This document shows, piece by piece, positions 1 to 8,341 of a DNA stretch of 64,000 bases. The translations under genes and the position numbers were made by a program. This stretch comes from Muricauda sp. MAR_2010_75 (GTDB lineage Bacteria > Bacteroidota > Bacteroidia > Flavobacteriales > Flavobacteriaceae), in NCBI RefSeq assembly GCF_000745185.1, contig NZ_JQNJ01000001.1, positions 2,627,501 to 2,691,500 on the forward strand. Reading direction: 5' to 3'. How positions within the stretch are numbered: position 1 is the stretch's first letter; the number at the start of each line of letters is the position of its first letter. Below the pieces are notes generated by a model. The model searched no databases. It was not told where the DNA came from and saw only the letters and a program-made list of their open reading frames with translations.

Positions 1-613
1 ATATCATCCATTCCGTTAAGGATAATCTGGTTTCATAGCACGACATGATGTATGCGCTCGCCAATGCAAAAATAAGACCTCCCAAAGAACCTTCAATGGT
101 TTTTTTTGGAGAAACTTCAGGATATAATTTTGTTCGGCCCAAAGTTCGGCCCACCAAATAGGCAAAGGTATCGTTGACCCAAATAAGGATAAATATGCCC
201 ATGATGAGAAATTGGGCAAAATTATCTTCTTTATAGGGAATCATGGTCAAGAAAATAAATCCACCACCAATATAAAAGACGGCAATCACAAACTTTTGAA
301 AGTCCGTAAACTTTTTGGGCCTTTTGGAAAATAGGAACATGAGCAAAGCCAAATCCACCGTTAGGGTAAGAAGCATTAAAATAGTGACCACCGTGTCTTC
401 CTGCACTAAATAGATGAAAATCCACCAAAGTGTCAAATAGGCGGCAAAAATGTAATATCCCTTTAAGCGGACAATCCGCTTAAACTCGTAAAGGCATGCC
501 AGGCCAAAGGCCATAAACAGAAAATCGAAGGCGTCCGAGCTTAAAAAAACAGACCCCAAAAGAAGCACCACATAGATGACCCCTGTAATGGAGCGCCTAA
601 GAATTTCTTTCAT
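1..613 (-). CDS. cdsA: Phosphatidate cytidylyltransferase, C-terminus cut by window edge
   Basis: Makes CDP-diacylglycerol from CTP and phosphatidic acid in the inner membrane, the precursor of the membrane phospholipids. Reading the minus strand from an ATG at 613 gives about 204 residues (MKEILRRSITGVIYVV...) with at least five hydrophobic segments. Near residue 150 comes a conserved run containing NDTFAYLVGRTLGRTK and then SPKKTIEGSLGG, which is the cytidylyltransferase signature. The frame stays open to base 1, so the last part of the gene, with the end of the catalytic region, lies outside the window. It is the last visible gene of the minus-strand series rsfS-ftsH-LUD-cdsA, 4 bases behind the LUD gene stop, an order common in Flavobacteriaceae. 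Confidence 0.93.
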   Translation of the reverse strand, partial: MKEILRRSITGVIYVVLLLGSVFLSSDAFDFLFMAFGLACLYEFKRIVRLKGYYIFAAYLTLWWIFIYLVQEDTVVTILMLLTLTVDLALLMFLFSKRPKKFTDFQKFVIAVFYIGGGFIFLTMIPYKEDNFAQFLIMGIFILIWVNDTFAYLVGRTLGRTKLYPEVSPKKTIEGSLGGLIFALASAYIMSCYETRLSLTEWMI

Positions 614-617
614 GTAA

Positions 618-1226
618 TCAATAATCTTCTAAGAGTAAAAGATATACATTTTTTGAAGCACTTCCGTAGGAAAGGAAATCATCTTTGTTTTCCGGTGTAG
701 GTTGAAAGTGTTTTAGAGTGGTAATATTATTGGGTATATTTTTCTGATAACGTTCCTTTATAATTTTTAAAGCCTCGCTGATTGAATCCACCAATTGGCT
801 TGTTGTGGCAAAGACAATAAGGTTTGAAGGGAGTTCATTCAACTTTTTTTCCTTGATTTGGTTGGAGCATACTAAAATGGAGCCATTATGGGCCACCAAG
901 TGCTCGCAAGTGGTAAAGAAAATATCGCTTTCTTGCCTGTTATGGGTAAACTCTATTTTTTCTGAGGCAAACCGTGTTTCCAACTGCGGGTTCATGGAGT
1001 AGAAGAGATGATTTTGCCAATCATTCTCTGAAATAATGTTCTTTAGAGCTTCGGACACTTCAGAGAAGTCCTCACAATAAATAAACTTGCCGCCATTTTT
1101 TTTAAAGTAGATGGTAAACTTTTCATCCACGGGAATTTTTAAATCTGGCATGTGCTCTCCACGGGTTTCCAAAGTTTCCTTAGAAACCTTTTTTCCTCCT
1201 CCAAAAAGCTTGCTAAAAACTCCCAT
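618..1226 (-). CDS. LUD (LutC/YkgG-like) domain protein
   Basis: A 202-residue soluble protein with no signal peptide. The pattern in the second half, SDIFFTTCEHLVAHNGSILVCSNQ followed by LPSNLIVFATTSQLV, fits the LUD family (LutB/LutC type, seen in lactate-utilisation proteins and in many uncharacterised Bacteroidota proteins). In lactate users LutC works with LutA and LutB, but neither is nearby, so a role in lactate oxidation is not supported here. The gene lies between ftsH and cdsA, 61 bases after the ftsH stop, probably cotranscribed with both. The basic, glycine-rich start (MGVFSKLFGGGKK) is a usual feature of this flavobacterial subgroup. Family call is fairly sure; function unknown. 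Confidence 0.8.
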   Translation of the reverse strand: MGVFSKLFGGGKKVSKETLETRGEHMPDLKIPVDEKFTIYFKKNGGKFIYCEDFSEVSEALKNIISENDWQNHLFYSMNPQLETRFASEKIEFTHNRQESDIFFTTCEHLVAHNGSILVCSNQIKEKKLNELPSNLIVFATTSQLVDSISEALKIIKERYQKNIPNNITTLKHFQPTPENKDDFLSYGSASKNVYLLLLEDY

Positions 1227-1287
1227 TTATGGTATCAAGTACTTTTTATCAATGTCAAATTAAAACTCTTTTAATTGAACCTGAATC

Positions 1288-3231
1288 TTATTTTGCTGTT
1301 TCCAATTCTTCTTTCTCGAATGGTCTTCTGCCAAAAATCTTTTCCAAATCGTCCTTAAAGATAACTTCTTTTTCCAAGAGTCTTTCGGCAAGTTCCGTAA
1401 GCTTGTCCTTATTGTCGGCCAATAATTTTATGGCACGTTGGTACTGGGCCTCGATCATCTTGGATATTTCCAAGTCTATTTTTTGGGCGGTTTCCTCGCT
1501 GTACGGCTTGGTGAAACCGTATTCGTTCTGTCCAGAGGAATCGTAATAGGTAATATTCCCCAGTGTTTCATTAAGACCATAAATGGTGACCATGGCCCTG
1601 GCCTGTTTGGTCACTTTTTCCAAGTCGCTCAATGCTCCTGTGGAAATTTTATCGAACATAACCTTTTCAGCAGCCCTTCCTCCCATAGTGGCACACATTT
1701 CATCCAACATTTGCTCGGGGCGTACAATCAAACGTTCTTCAGGAAGGTACCATGCAGCTCCCAAGGATTGTCCTCGGGGCACAATGGTCACTTTCACCAA
1801 AGGAGCGGCGTGTTCCAACATCCAGCTTACCGTGGCATGGCCCGCCTCATGGTAGGCAATGGTCTTTTTCTCTTCTGGGGTAATAATTTTGTTCTTCTTT
1901 TCCAATCCACCCACAATTCGATCCACCGCATCCAAGAAATCTTGCTTGGTAACCGCTTTTTTCTCTTTTCGTGCAGCGATAAGGGCGGCCTCGTTGCAGA
2001 CATTGGCAATATCAGCCCCAGAGAATCCAGGGGTTTGTTTGGCCAAAAAGTCCAAATCCAAGGTCTCTGCGGTTTTGATGGGCCGCAAGTGCACCTCAAA
2101 AATTTCTTTTCTTTCCCTAAGATCGGGAAGGTCTACATAAATCTGACGGTCAAATCGTCCGGCACGCATCAAGGCCTTGTCCAAAACATCGGCTCGGTTG
2201 GTGGCTGCCAATACAATTACGTTGGTATTGGTTCCGAAACCGTCCATTTCGGTCAATAATTGGTTCAATGTATTTTCACGTTCGTCATTGGAACCGGTGA
2301 AGTTGTTTTTACCCCTGGCCCGACCAATAGCGTCAATCTCATCGATAAAAATAATAGCGGGTGATTTGTCCTTGGCTTGTTTGAAAAGATCTCGAACCCG
2401 AGATGCACCTACACCCACAAACATTTCCACAAAGTCAGAACCTGACAGTGAGAAAAAGGGCACTTTGGCTTCTCCTGCCACGGCCTTGGCCAACAGGGTC
2501 TTACCTGTTCCTGGAGGGCCTACCAACAAGGCTCCTTTAGGAATTTTACCTCCTAGTGAAGTATACTTGTCAGGATTTTTAAGGAACTCCACAATTTCTT
2601 GGACCTCTTCTTTGGCACCTTCCAATCCGGCCACATCTTTAAATGAGGTTCGGGTGTCTGTTTTTTCGTCAAAAAGCTTGGCTTTTGATTTTCCAATATT
2701 GAAAATCTGACCACCGGCACCACCACCGGCACCGCCTGACATTCTTCGCATCAGGTAAATCCATATGCCTATGATCAGGGCAAATGGGAGCAGGGAGAGC
2801 AATAGTTCACCCAATACATTGGATTCCGTATCAAACTCAATGATGGTATCCAGGTTGTTCTCCTTTTTTATCTCGGTAATTTCGTTTTGAAATATCTGTA
2901 GGTCACCATAGTCCAGGACATATTGGGGCACCAAACTTGTGGATGGAAGCAATGGTTTTTCGGCCACTCCTTTGTGCACATCCTTTTTTAGGGCCTCATC
3001 GGTTAAAAAGACCTTGGCCTGGCGCGTATTGGTAATGATGATTATTTTGTCAATATCACCGTTGCGCAAGAACTCCTGAAGTTCTGAAGTTGTAGTCTTT
3101 TCAGTATTTGTAAAGGTACTGCCTCCAAAGAATTGGAAACCGATAATTAAAGCGATTACCACACCATATATCCACCACGAACTAAAACGCGGTTTCTTAG
3201 GGGGGGTATTTGGATTATTCTCTTTTGCCAT
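1288..3231 (-). CDS. ftsH: ATP-dependent zinc metalloprotease FtsH
   Basis: Membrane-anchored AAA+ protease that extracts and degrades membrane and soluble proteins. The 647-residue product shows transmembrane segments near residues 19-37 and 143-162 flanking an extracytoplasmic domain, a glycine-rich linker (165-174), Walker A GPPGTGKT at 238-245, Walker B IIFIDEID near 293-300, a second region of homology around AATNRADVL...RAGRFDR (342-362), and the zinc-protease motif HEAGH at 461-465. Length and order are normal for the family. The rsfS stop is 4 bases upstream, so the two are cotranscribed; this ftsH-rsfS pairing is widespread in Bacteroidota. Nothing is missing or odd. Confidence 0.98.
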   Translation of the reverse strand: MAKENNPNTPPKKPRFSSWWIYGVVIALIIGFQFFGGSTFTNTEKTTTSELQEFLRNGDIDKIIIITNTRQAKVFLTDEALKKDVHKGVAEKPLLPSTSLVPQYVLDYGDLQIFQNEITEIKKENNLDTIIEFDTESNVLGELLLSLLPFALIIGIWIYLMRRMSGGAGGGAGGQIFNIGKSKAKLFDEKTDTRTSFKDVAGLEGAKEEVQEIVEFLKNPDKYTSLGGKIPKGALLVGPPGTGKTLLAKAVAGEAKVPFFSLSGSDFVEMFVGVGASRVRDLFKQAKDKSPAIIFIDEIDAIGRARGKNNFTGSNDERENTLNQLLTEMDGFGTNTNVIVLAATNRADVLDKALMRAGRFDRQIYVDLPDLRERKEIFEVHLRPIKTAETLDLDFLAKQTPGFSGADIANVCNEAALIAARKEKKAVTKQDFLDAVDRIVGGLEKKNKIITPEEKKTIAYHEAGHATVSWMLEHAAPLVKVTIVPRGQSLGAAWYLPEERLIVRPEQMLDEMCATMGGRAAEKVMFDKISTGALSDLEKVTKQARAMVTIYGLNETLGNITYYDSSGQNEYGFTKPYSEETAQKIDLEISKMIEAQYQRAIKLLADNKDKLTELAERLLEKEVIFKDDLEKIFGRRPFEKEELETAK

Positions 3232-3235
3232 TTTT

Positions 3236-3613
3236 TTAAGAATTGTAGCTGCTCTCCACCATGGTTACTTTGGCATCTCCCCAAAGTCCCTCTATGTCGT
3301 AGAATTCCCTGATGTGTTTTTGAAATACATGTACAACAACGTTAACATAATCCATCAAGACCCATTCTGCGTTCTCAGAACCCTCAATGTGCCAAGGCTT
3401 ATCATGTATGGCCTTGCTCACGGTCTTTTGAATGGAGGAGACAATTGCGTTTACATGCGTGTTGGAAGTACCATTACAGATTATGAAGTAGTCGCAAACA
3501 GTATTTTCGATTTCCCTAAGATCAAGTAGATTTATGTCCACTCCTTTAACCTCTTCAATCCCATGTAAAATTAAGGCAATCAGTTCATCTGCGCTAGCTT
3601 TCGTTTTCTGCAT
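3236..3613 (-). CDS. rsfS: Ribosome silencing factor RsfS (Iojap family)
   Basis: Binds ribosomal protein uL14 and keeps the large subunit from joining the small one when nutrients are short. The 125-residue product matches the DUF143/Iojap pattern: LREIENTVCDYFIICNGTSNTHVNAIVSSIQ, then KPWHIEGSENAEWVLMDYVNVVVHVF and the C-terminal FYDIEGLWGDA. It starts with ATG at 3613, just behind a promoter-like TAACTTTG, and is the first gene of the minus-strand rsfS-ftsH-LUD-cdsA series. birA is divergent, 82 bases away. Confidence 0.95.
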   Translation of the reverse strand: MQKTKASADELIALILHGIEEVKGVDINLLDLREIENTVCDYFIICNGTSNTHVNAIVSSIQKTVSKAIHDKPWHIEGSENAEWVLMDYVNVVVHVFQKHIREFYDIEGLWGDAKVTMVESSYNS

Positions 3614-3632
3614 CCAAAAATTTTAGTTTTTA

Positions 3633-3640
3633 CAAAGTTA
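3633..3640 (-). promoter_or_regulatory. -7 element of rsfS-ftsH promoter (TAACTTTG)
   Basis: On the minus strand TAACTTTG matches the Bacteroidota -7 consensus TAnnTTTG, 19 bases before the rsfS start codon. I see no clear TTG at the usual -33 distance; that region is an A-rich tract. The assignment rests on one element and its position in the birA/rsfS divergent gap. Confidence 0.5.
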
Positions 3641-3695
3641 TATTTTTTTTGCTTTCTTAGCCCTAGATTTTAACATATCATAAAGGCATACCACA

Positions 3696-4439
3696 TTGGG
3701 AAAGCTACCACAAATAATCAAACTTGATGCCACGGACTCCACAAATCTGTATTTAAAAGATCTTTTACGGGACAAAAATGTTTTGAACAACACCGTGGTG
3801 GTGGCCAAAAAGCAGTTGAAGGGACGGGGCCAAATGGGATCTACTTGGGAATCTGAAGATGGTAAAAATCTAACATTCAGTATTTTAAAAAAGTTTAATG
3901 CATTGCATGCCACCCATCAATTCAATTTAAACATTTGCGTTTCCTTGGCTGTTTCCGATGTGCTCCAAGAACTTTCCATACCCAATGTCAGTGTAAAATG
4001 GCCCAACGACATTATGTCAGGCCCACAAAAAATATGTGGCATATTAATAGAAAATATCATGAAAGGGCAGTGGGTACAACATTCCATTATAGGGATTGGA
4101 CTTAATGTGAACCAAACTTCCTTTGAAAATTTGGACAAAGCAGGCTCATTGGCTTCCGTAACTGACCGTATTTTTGATTTGGATGCGCTTTTGGATAAGA
4201 TTCTGGCAAAATTGGAATATCGTTTTCAAGGGATTGAGGGAAAAACAGTTACCCAACTTTTGCCTTCCTATGAACGCCTTTTGTTTAGAAAGGACAAACC
4301 CTCCACCTTTACGGATGCCCACGGCGAAATGTTTATGGGGTTTATCCGAAAAATATCCAGTTCGGGCAAATTGGTTTTGGAACTGGAAGACCAAATTTTT
4401 AAAGAGTTCGACCTGAAAGAAGTCTCCCTACTTTATTGA
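3696..4439 (+). CDS. birA: Biotin-[acetyl-CoA-carboxylase] ligase
   Basis: Activates biotin as biotinyl-AMP and attaches it to the carrier lysine of acetyl-CoA carboxylase and other carboxylases. The 247-residue product lacks the N-terminal DNA-binding domain of Escherichia coli BirA, so it is the monofunctional ligase, not a repressor. It shows ATDSTN near residues 12-17, the biotin loop GRGQMGSTW at 43-51, and VKWPNDIM with the catalytic-site lysine near residue 103. An in-frame TAA at 3681 and no ATG in between leave TTG at 3696 as the best start. Its last 7 bases overlap the 3' end of the convergent SRPBCC gene. Confidence 0.93.
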   Translation: MGKLPQIIKLDATDSTNLYLKDLLRDKNVLNNTVVVAKKQLKGRGQMGSTWESEDGKNLTFSILKKFNALHATHQFNLNICVSLAVSDVLQELSIPNVSVKWPNDIMSGPQKICGILIENIMKGQWVQHSIIGIGLNVNQTSFENLDKAGSLASVTDRIFDLDALLDKILAKLEYRFQGIEGKTVTQLLPSYERLLFRKDKPSTFTDAHGEMFMGFIRKISSSGKLVLELEDQIFKEFDLKEVSLLY

Positions 4440-4831
4440 CCCATCTTACCCATATTGGCAGAAAGTGTCTCCATGAAATTGGTGATCGGGGACTTGATCA
4501 TCATGGCCATCATGGCATTGAACTCACCTTCAAAACTCAGTGCAACTTCACTTTCGTTTTCACCCAATGCTGTAATATTGCCCGTTAAGGTAAATGGAAG
4601 TTTATCGCTGGCCGCACCCAAAACCACTTTTTCATGCGGAATCTGTTCTTTGAGCCGTAAGGTAATTTCCGGCATGCCCTTTAGGGCAAACTTGAACGTT
4701 TTATCATCCAAAACCTCAAATTTGTCAATATTGGCAGGCATTAGGGTTTCAAAATTTTTGATATCGGTCAGAAACTCAAAAACCTCCTTATCGCTTTTGG
4801 CTACTTTCTTTTTAGGTACTTCAATGTGCAT
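4433..4831 (-). CDS. SRPBCC-fold protein (START/Bet v1-like)
   Basis: A 132-residue soluble protein with the helix-grip pattern of the SRPBCC superfamily: an N-terminal strand (MHIEVPKKKVAKSDKEVFEFL), alternating strands rich in charged and hydrophobic residues (FKFALKGMPEITLRLKEQI), and a long C-terminal helix (FNAMMAMMIKSPITNFMETL). Such proteins bind hydrophobic ligands or act in polyketide, lipid or steroid handling; the ligand here cannot be inferred. It begins 10 bases downstream of the pyrE stop on the same strand and is probably cotranscribed with pyrE. Confidence 0.75.
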   Translation of the reverse strand: MHIEVPKKKVAKSDKEVFEFLTDIKNFETLMPANIDKFEVLDDKTFKFALKGMPEITLRLKEQIPHEKVVLGAASDKLPFTLTGNITALGENESEVALSFEGEFNAMMAMMIKSPITNFMETLSANMGKMGQ

Positions 4832-4841
4832 GTTTGAAGGA

Positions 4842-5480
4842 TTATTTCCATTGCTGTGGGTTGGATTTCCACTGCAAAAGGGTTTTTAATTGTGATTCTT
4901 TGATGTAATGGGTTTCAGAAGCCTGCTCAATCAGGTGCTCATAGTCCGAAAGGGTATGCAGTTCCACTTCTTCTTTCTCAAAATTGGTGGTTGCCACGGG
5001 AAATCCATAGGTAAAGATGGCCAACATGCCTTTTACATTGGCACCACTATCTTTCAAGGCCCGAACGGCATTGAGACTACTTTTTCCGGTACTGATGAGG
5101 TCTTCAATGACCACAACGCTTTGACCCGATTCCAAACTGCCTTCAATCTGGTTCTGTCTTCCGTGGGATTTGGGTTCGGGTCGCACATAAATAAATGGCA
5201 ATCCTAGTGCTTCGGCCACCAAAATACCAATTCCAATGGCTCCTGTGGCCACTCCGGCAATGACATCGGGTTTGCCATACAGATTTTCTACCTGTTTGGC
5301 CATTTCTTCTCTGACAAAATTTCGGATTTCCGGGTAGGAGAGCATTATCCTGTTATCGCAATAAATTGGGGATTTCCATCCCGAAGCCCATGTAAATGGA
5401 TTTTCGGGTTCCAACTTAATTGCATTAATTTGTAAAAGCAGCTCTGCTGTTTTTTTAGCAATTCCCTTATCTAAAACCAT
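4842..5480 (-). CDS. pyrE: Orotate phosphoribosyltransferase
   Basis: Transfers the phosphoribosyl group from PRPP to orotate, giving OMP for pyrimidine synthesis. With the ATG at 5480 the product is 212 residues (MVLDKGIAKKTAELLLQINA...). The frame is open further upstream to 5627, but that part lies over the divergent NUDIX gene and does not look like PyrE. Visible motifs are the orotate region WASGWKSPIYCDNR, the FIYVRPEPKSHG loop, and the PRPP-binding VVVIEDLISTGKS. The start codon is only 7 bases from the divergent NUDIX start, so both genes must be driven from sequence overlapping the other gene. Confidence 0.95.
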   Translation of the reverse strand: MVLDKGIAKKTAELLLQINAIKLEPENPFTWASGWKSPIYCDNRIMLSYPEIRNFVREEMAKQVENLYGKPDVIAGVATGAIGIGILVAEALGLPFIYVRPEPKSHGRQNQIEGSLESGQSVVVIEDLISTGKSSLNAVRALKDSGANVKGMLAIFTYGFPVATTNFEKEEVELHTLSDYEHLIEQASETHYIKESQLKTLLQWKSNPQQWK

Positions 5481-5487
5481 TGCGCAA

Positions 5488-6096
5488 ATGTATGAAGTTT
5501 TTGTTAATGAATCTCCACTGATTTTAACAAACAAGCGCCCAAAAGAGTCCAATGGAAACCTCTTTTCCTTAGAGGGTGATTCTGTCATAGAAGTCATAGA
5601 ATTGTTGGCAAAAGGAAAACTGGACAAAGCTTATTTCTATCATCCAGATATTTTAAAATTGCTGAAAATGTTTAGGCACAAATTGCCTGTTGTGGTTGCC
5701 GGTGGCGGTTTTGTGACCAACAAAAAAGGGAAGGTGCTCTTTATTTATAGAAACAAAAAATGGGATCTTCCCAAAGGGAAGGTTGACAAAGGGGAATCCA
5801 TAGAGGATGCGGCCATTCGTGAAGTTGAGGAAGAGACGGGGGTAACTGGTTTGGTCATAGAGAAATTCTTGCGGACAACCTACCATATTTTTAAGCGAGG
5901 AGGGGAGTACCAATTAAAGGAGGTGCACTGGTTTGCCATGTCCACAAACTACAAAGGTAAATTGGTTGGTGACAATTCTGAAGGGATTAAAAAGGTTAAA
6001 TGGAAAGGTCCCAAAAAAACGGCAAAGGCCCTAAAAAAATCCTACCATAACATTAAAGTGCTGTTCGAGGATAACCCCACCAAACCTATTGTCTAG
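5488..6096 (+). CDS. NUDIX hydrolase
   Basis: Hydrolyses a nucleoside diphosphate linked to another group, with Mg2+. The 202-residue product has a complete NUDIX box at residues 97-119: G, five residues, E, seven residues, REVEEETGV. About 65 residues precede the NUDIX fold (MYEVFVNESPLILTNKR... LAKGKLDKAYFYHP); similar leaders are seen in other Bacteroidota NUDIX proteins and contain no known domain that I recognise. The substrate cannot be read from the sequence. The gene is divergent from pyrE (7 bases apart), and its last 11 bases overlap the end of the M14 peptidase gene on the other strand. Confidence 0.9.
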   Translation: MYEVFVNESPLILTNKRPKESNGNLFSLEGDSVIEVIELLAKGKLDKAYFYHPDILKLLKMFRHKLPVVVAGGGFVTNKKGKVLFIYRNKKWDLPKGKVDKGESIEDAAIREVEEETGVTGLVIEKFLRTTYHIFKRGGEYQLKEVHWFAMSTNYKGKLVGDNSEGIKKVKWKGPKKTAKALKKSYHNIKVLFEDNPTKPIV

Positions 6097-7861
6097 GCAA
6101 GATACCGGCAGCTTCACTGTTCTTGGCAATACGGTACACTGGGTAGTTAAGATAAGCATCCTCCAAATACTTGGACTGATGGAAGAGCCAATCCAATTGG
6201 GCATACCAGTTTTCGGCAAATTGTTGGTCCAGTTCTTTTTTGAGCATAAAATTCTGGTGAAGCACGGAATCCTTTTGAAGCATTTCCAAGGCAATGTCCT
6301 CAAAGACATAGGGTGAAAATCCTTCTTTTTGTTGAAGCACGGTATCAAAAAAATTCCAATTGAAGAAGGAATCCACGCCATGGGGTTCCAAGGTTTCCAA
6401 AATATATCGAATCCCTGTTTGCTGAGCGGGAATTATAACGTCACCAGCTCTAAAGTGCACTTTTTTGGTATGCTTTTCAACCTGGGTATCGTAGTGGAGG
6501 TAATGTCCTTCGTACGGCATATTTCTGGTTTGGTAGTCAGAAATCTTATAGGCTTCAATAGTGAGCGTGGTGTCTTTTTCCAGCTTAAAATAATTGATTT
6601 TGTTGGCATCCAATCTATCAATGACCTTCTGCCATCCCTGTTTCAGAATGTAGGCTGCAGGAACACTAACCGTATCTGCAGGATAAAAATAGTTGTGGTA
6701 CACAGTTTCTTTGGTAAAAGGTTTGTCCCGGTCATACTTTAATCGAGGCAATCCAGTGATTTCACTCTGCAGGCGATCCGCTTCAAATCCTTTAAAATTG
6801 AGGGTGGAGCTCTGGGTGGTGTCTACCTGCCAATTAAAATAATATTCAGAACGGGTTGGGTTGGTCTCCAAGGCTTCCTTGCGAAGGGATTTTACGGTGT
6901 CATGGTCTTTTTCAACAACATTGATCAAACTTTCCATAAGCTGGTAGGTGCCCTCCACCCGTTGCTTGTAAGGTTTTAACATGTGGGTCTCCACCATCAG
7001 TCCCAAAGTGTTCCATAAGGTGGTGTAGCCCGTGGAATATCTTGGGTGGTCCATGAACTGATTGAACCCAAATTCCGGTGGCACATTGAACACATTCACG
7101 TATGGAGTGATGTCCCAGTCCTTTTCTGCCAAGGAGTTTTCAAGACTGGGCATAAGTTCTTCATGGAGAAATGAGCCCAATTTTCCACCCAATTTATTGT
7201 GCTGCGTAAATAAATGGGTCAAGGTGTACTGGTAATCTGCTCCGTTGCTCACGTGGTTGTCTATAAACACGTCGGGTTTTACCAAGTGGAATATTTCTGC
7301 AAAACTCTTTGCGTTCTGGGTATCCATTTTAATGAAATCCCTATTGAGGTCGTAATTTTGGGCATTGCCTCTAAACCCGTATTCCAGAGGTCCATTCTGG
7401 TTGGCCCGGGTGGTTGAATTTCTATTGAGTGCCCCACCAATATTGTAAATGGGAATGGTGACCAAGACGGTTTTTTCGGGAGATTGCAATTTTTCCGTTG
7501 CCAAATCCCGGTATAGTAACATGGTAGCATCAATACCATCACTTTCTCCTGGGTGGATGCCATTATTGATCAAGATGATGGACTTTTCCTTTCTAACATT
7601 TTCAAAATTAAAATCACCATCGGGATTAAAAGTCACCAAGTGCAAGGGGTATCCGCTATCTGTTTTGCCTATGGTACGGATGTTGATCTCCGGAAAATCC
7701 CGTGCCAAATTTATATAGAAGGCAATGGTTTCCTCATAGGTTGGGGTTTCCATACCATTGGACGTCTCGAAAAAGGTTTGATACGAAGCCACTTTATCCT
7801 CTGTTTTTGTTTCACAGGATACAAGCAGCAACACAATGGCGACAAAGAATAGGTGTTTCAA
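6086..7861 (-). CDS. M14-family zinc carboxypeptidase, lipoprotein
   Basis: A 591-residue secreted metallopeptidase. The first 16 residues (MKHLFFVAIVLLLVSC) form a lipoprotein signal with the lipobox cysteine at position 16, so it is probably anchored in an envelope membrane. The M14 zinc site is complete: H103 and E106 in NNGIHPGES, and H203 in FIDNHVSNG; E291 in GLMVETHML is the likely catalytic glutamate. RDFPEINIRTIGKTDSGYP before the first ligand is also typical. The C-terminal 250 residues are not recognisable beyond belonging to the flavobacterial version of the family. Likely role: trimming C-terminal residues from exogenous peptides. Confidence 0.9.
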   Translation of the reverse strand: MKHLFFVAIVLLLVSCETKTEDKVASYQTFFETSNGMETPTYEETIAFYINLARDFPEINIRTIGKTDSGYPLHLVTFNPDGDFNFENVRKEKSIILINNGIHPGESDGIDATMLLYRDLATEKLQSPEKTVLVTIPIYNIGGALNRNSTTRANQNGPLEYGFRGNAQNYDLNRDFIKMDTQNAKSFAEIFHLVKPDVFIDNHVSNGADYQYTLTHLFTQHNKLGGKLGSFLHEELMPSLENSLAEKDWDITPYVNVFNVPPEFGFNQFMDHPRYSTGYTTLWNTLGLMVETHMLKPYKQRVEGTYQLMESLINVVEKDHDTVKSLRKEALETNPTRSEYYFNWQVDTTQSSTLNFKGFEADRLQSEITGLPRLKYDRDKPFTKETVYHNYFYPADTVSVPAAYILKQGWQKVIDRLDANKINYFKLEKDTTLTIEAYKISDYQTRNMPYEGHYLHYDTQVEKHTKKVHFRAGDVIIPAQQTGIRYILETLEPHGVDSFFNWNFFDTVLQQKEGFSPYVFEDIALEMLQKDSVLHQNFMLKKELDQQFAENWYAQLDWLFHQSKYLEDAYLNYPVYRIAKNSEAAGILPRQ

Positions 7862-7927
7862 GATAATAAAAGCTCTTTTTTGAATTATAAAAATTCGTTT
7901 AAAGCTTAAAAATACGGAATATTATGA

Positions 7928-8341
7928 TCAGGAGGCAAGGTGGATGCAATCCAAATCCGATGGTTCAATTTTAAAGATCGGTTTGTTCTTAAAATTGAGA
8001 ATATGCAGACATTTGGCCTTTGCCTCGTTCCATTTTTGATAGTCCAACGGGTCTATGGATGATGTGATCATGTTGATGATCATCTTCTGCTTAAGCTCCA
8101 AGGTCATAATTTCCTCCAAAAAATCCCAACCGTCCATAATGGGCATATTTATGTCCAAAAAGATGACCTCTGGGATACCATCTCCCTCGTTCTTTCTACG
8201 GATTAGGGCATCCAGGGCCTCTTTTCCATTTTGAAAGATTTGGACATCGTCACAAAGGACAACGGGCTTCAACATTTTCCGTATTCCGAATACGGTTATG
8301 GGATCATCATCCACAATAAATATGCTACTGATCTTCTTCAT
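7928..8341 (-). CDS. Single-domain response regulator
   Basis: A 137-residue receiver domain without an output domain. It has the acidic pocket DDD at residues 11-13, the phosphoacceptor D63 in FLDINMPIMDGW, a conserved T93 in MITSS, and K120 in NFKNKP. I use the ATG at 8341 (MKKISSIFIVDDD), which is the standard receiver start; the frame is also open from 8353. Its start lies inside the 3' end of the histidine kinase gene (17-base overlap), so the two are translationally coupled and presumably a cognate pair. Output must go through protein contacts, since no DNA-binding domain is present. Confidence 0.92.
   Translation of the reverse strand: MKKISSIFIVDDDPITVFGIRKMLKPVVLCDDVQIFQNGKEALDALIRRKNEGDGIPEVIFLDINMPIMDGWDFLEEIMTLELKQKMIINMITSSIDPLDYQKWNEAKAKCLHILNFKNKPIFKIEPSDLDCIHLAS

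Noticed and set aside
16..428. Two short minus-strand frames at the left edge
   Set aside because: They are out of frame with the clear CdsA translation that covers the same bases.
5481..5627. N-terminal extension of PyrE by 49 residues
   Set aside because: The extension overlaps the divergent NUDIX gene and lacks PyrE resemblance; ATG 5480 gives a normal-length enzyme.
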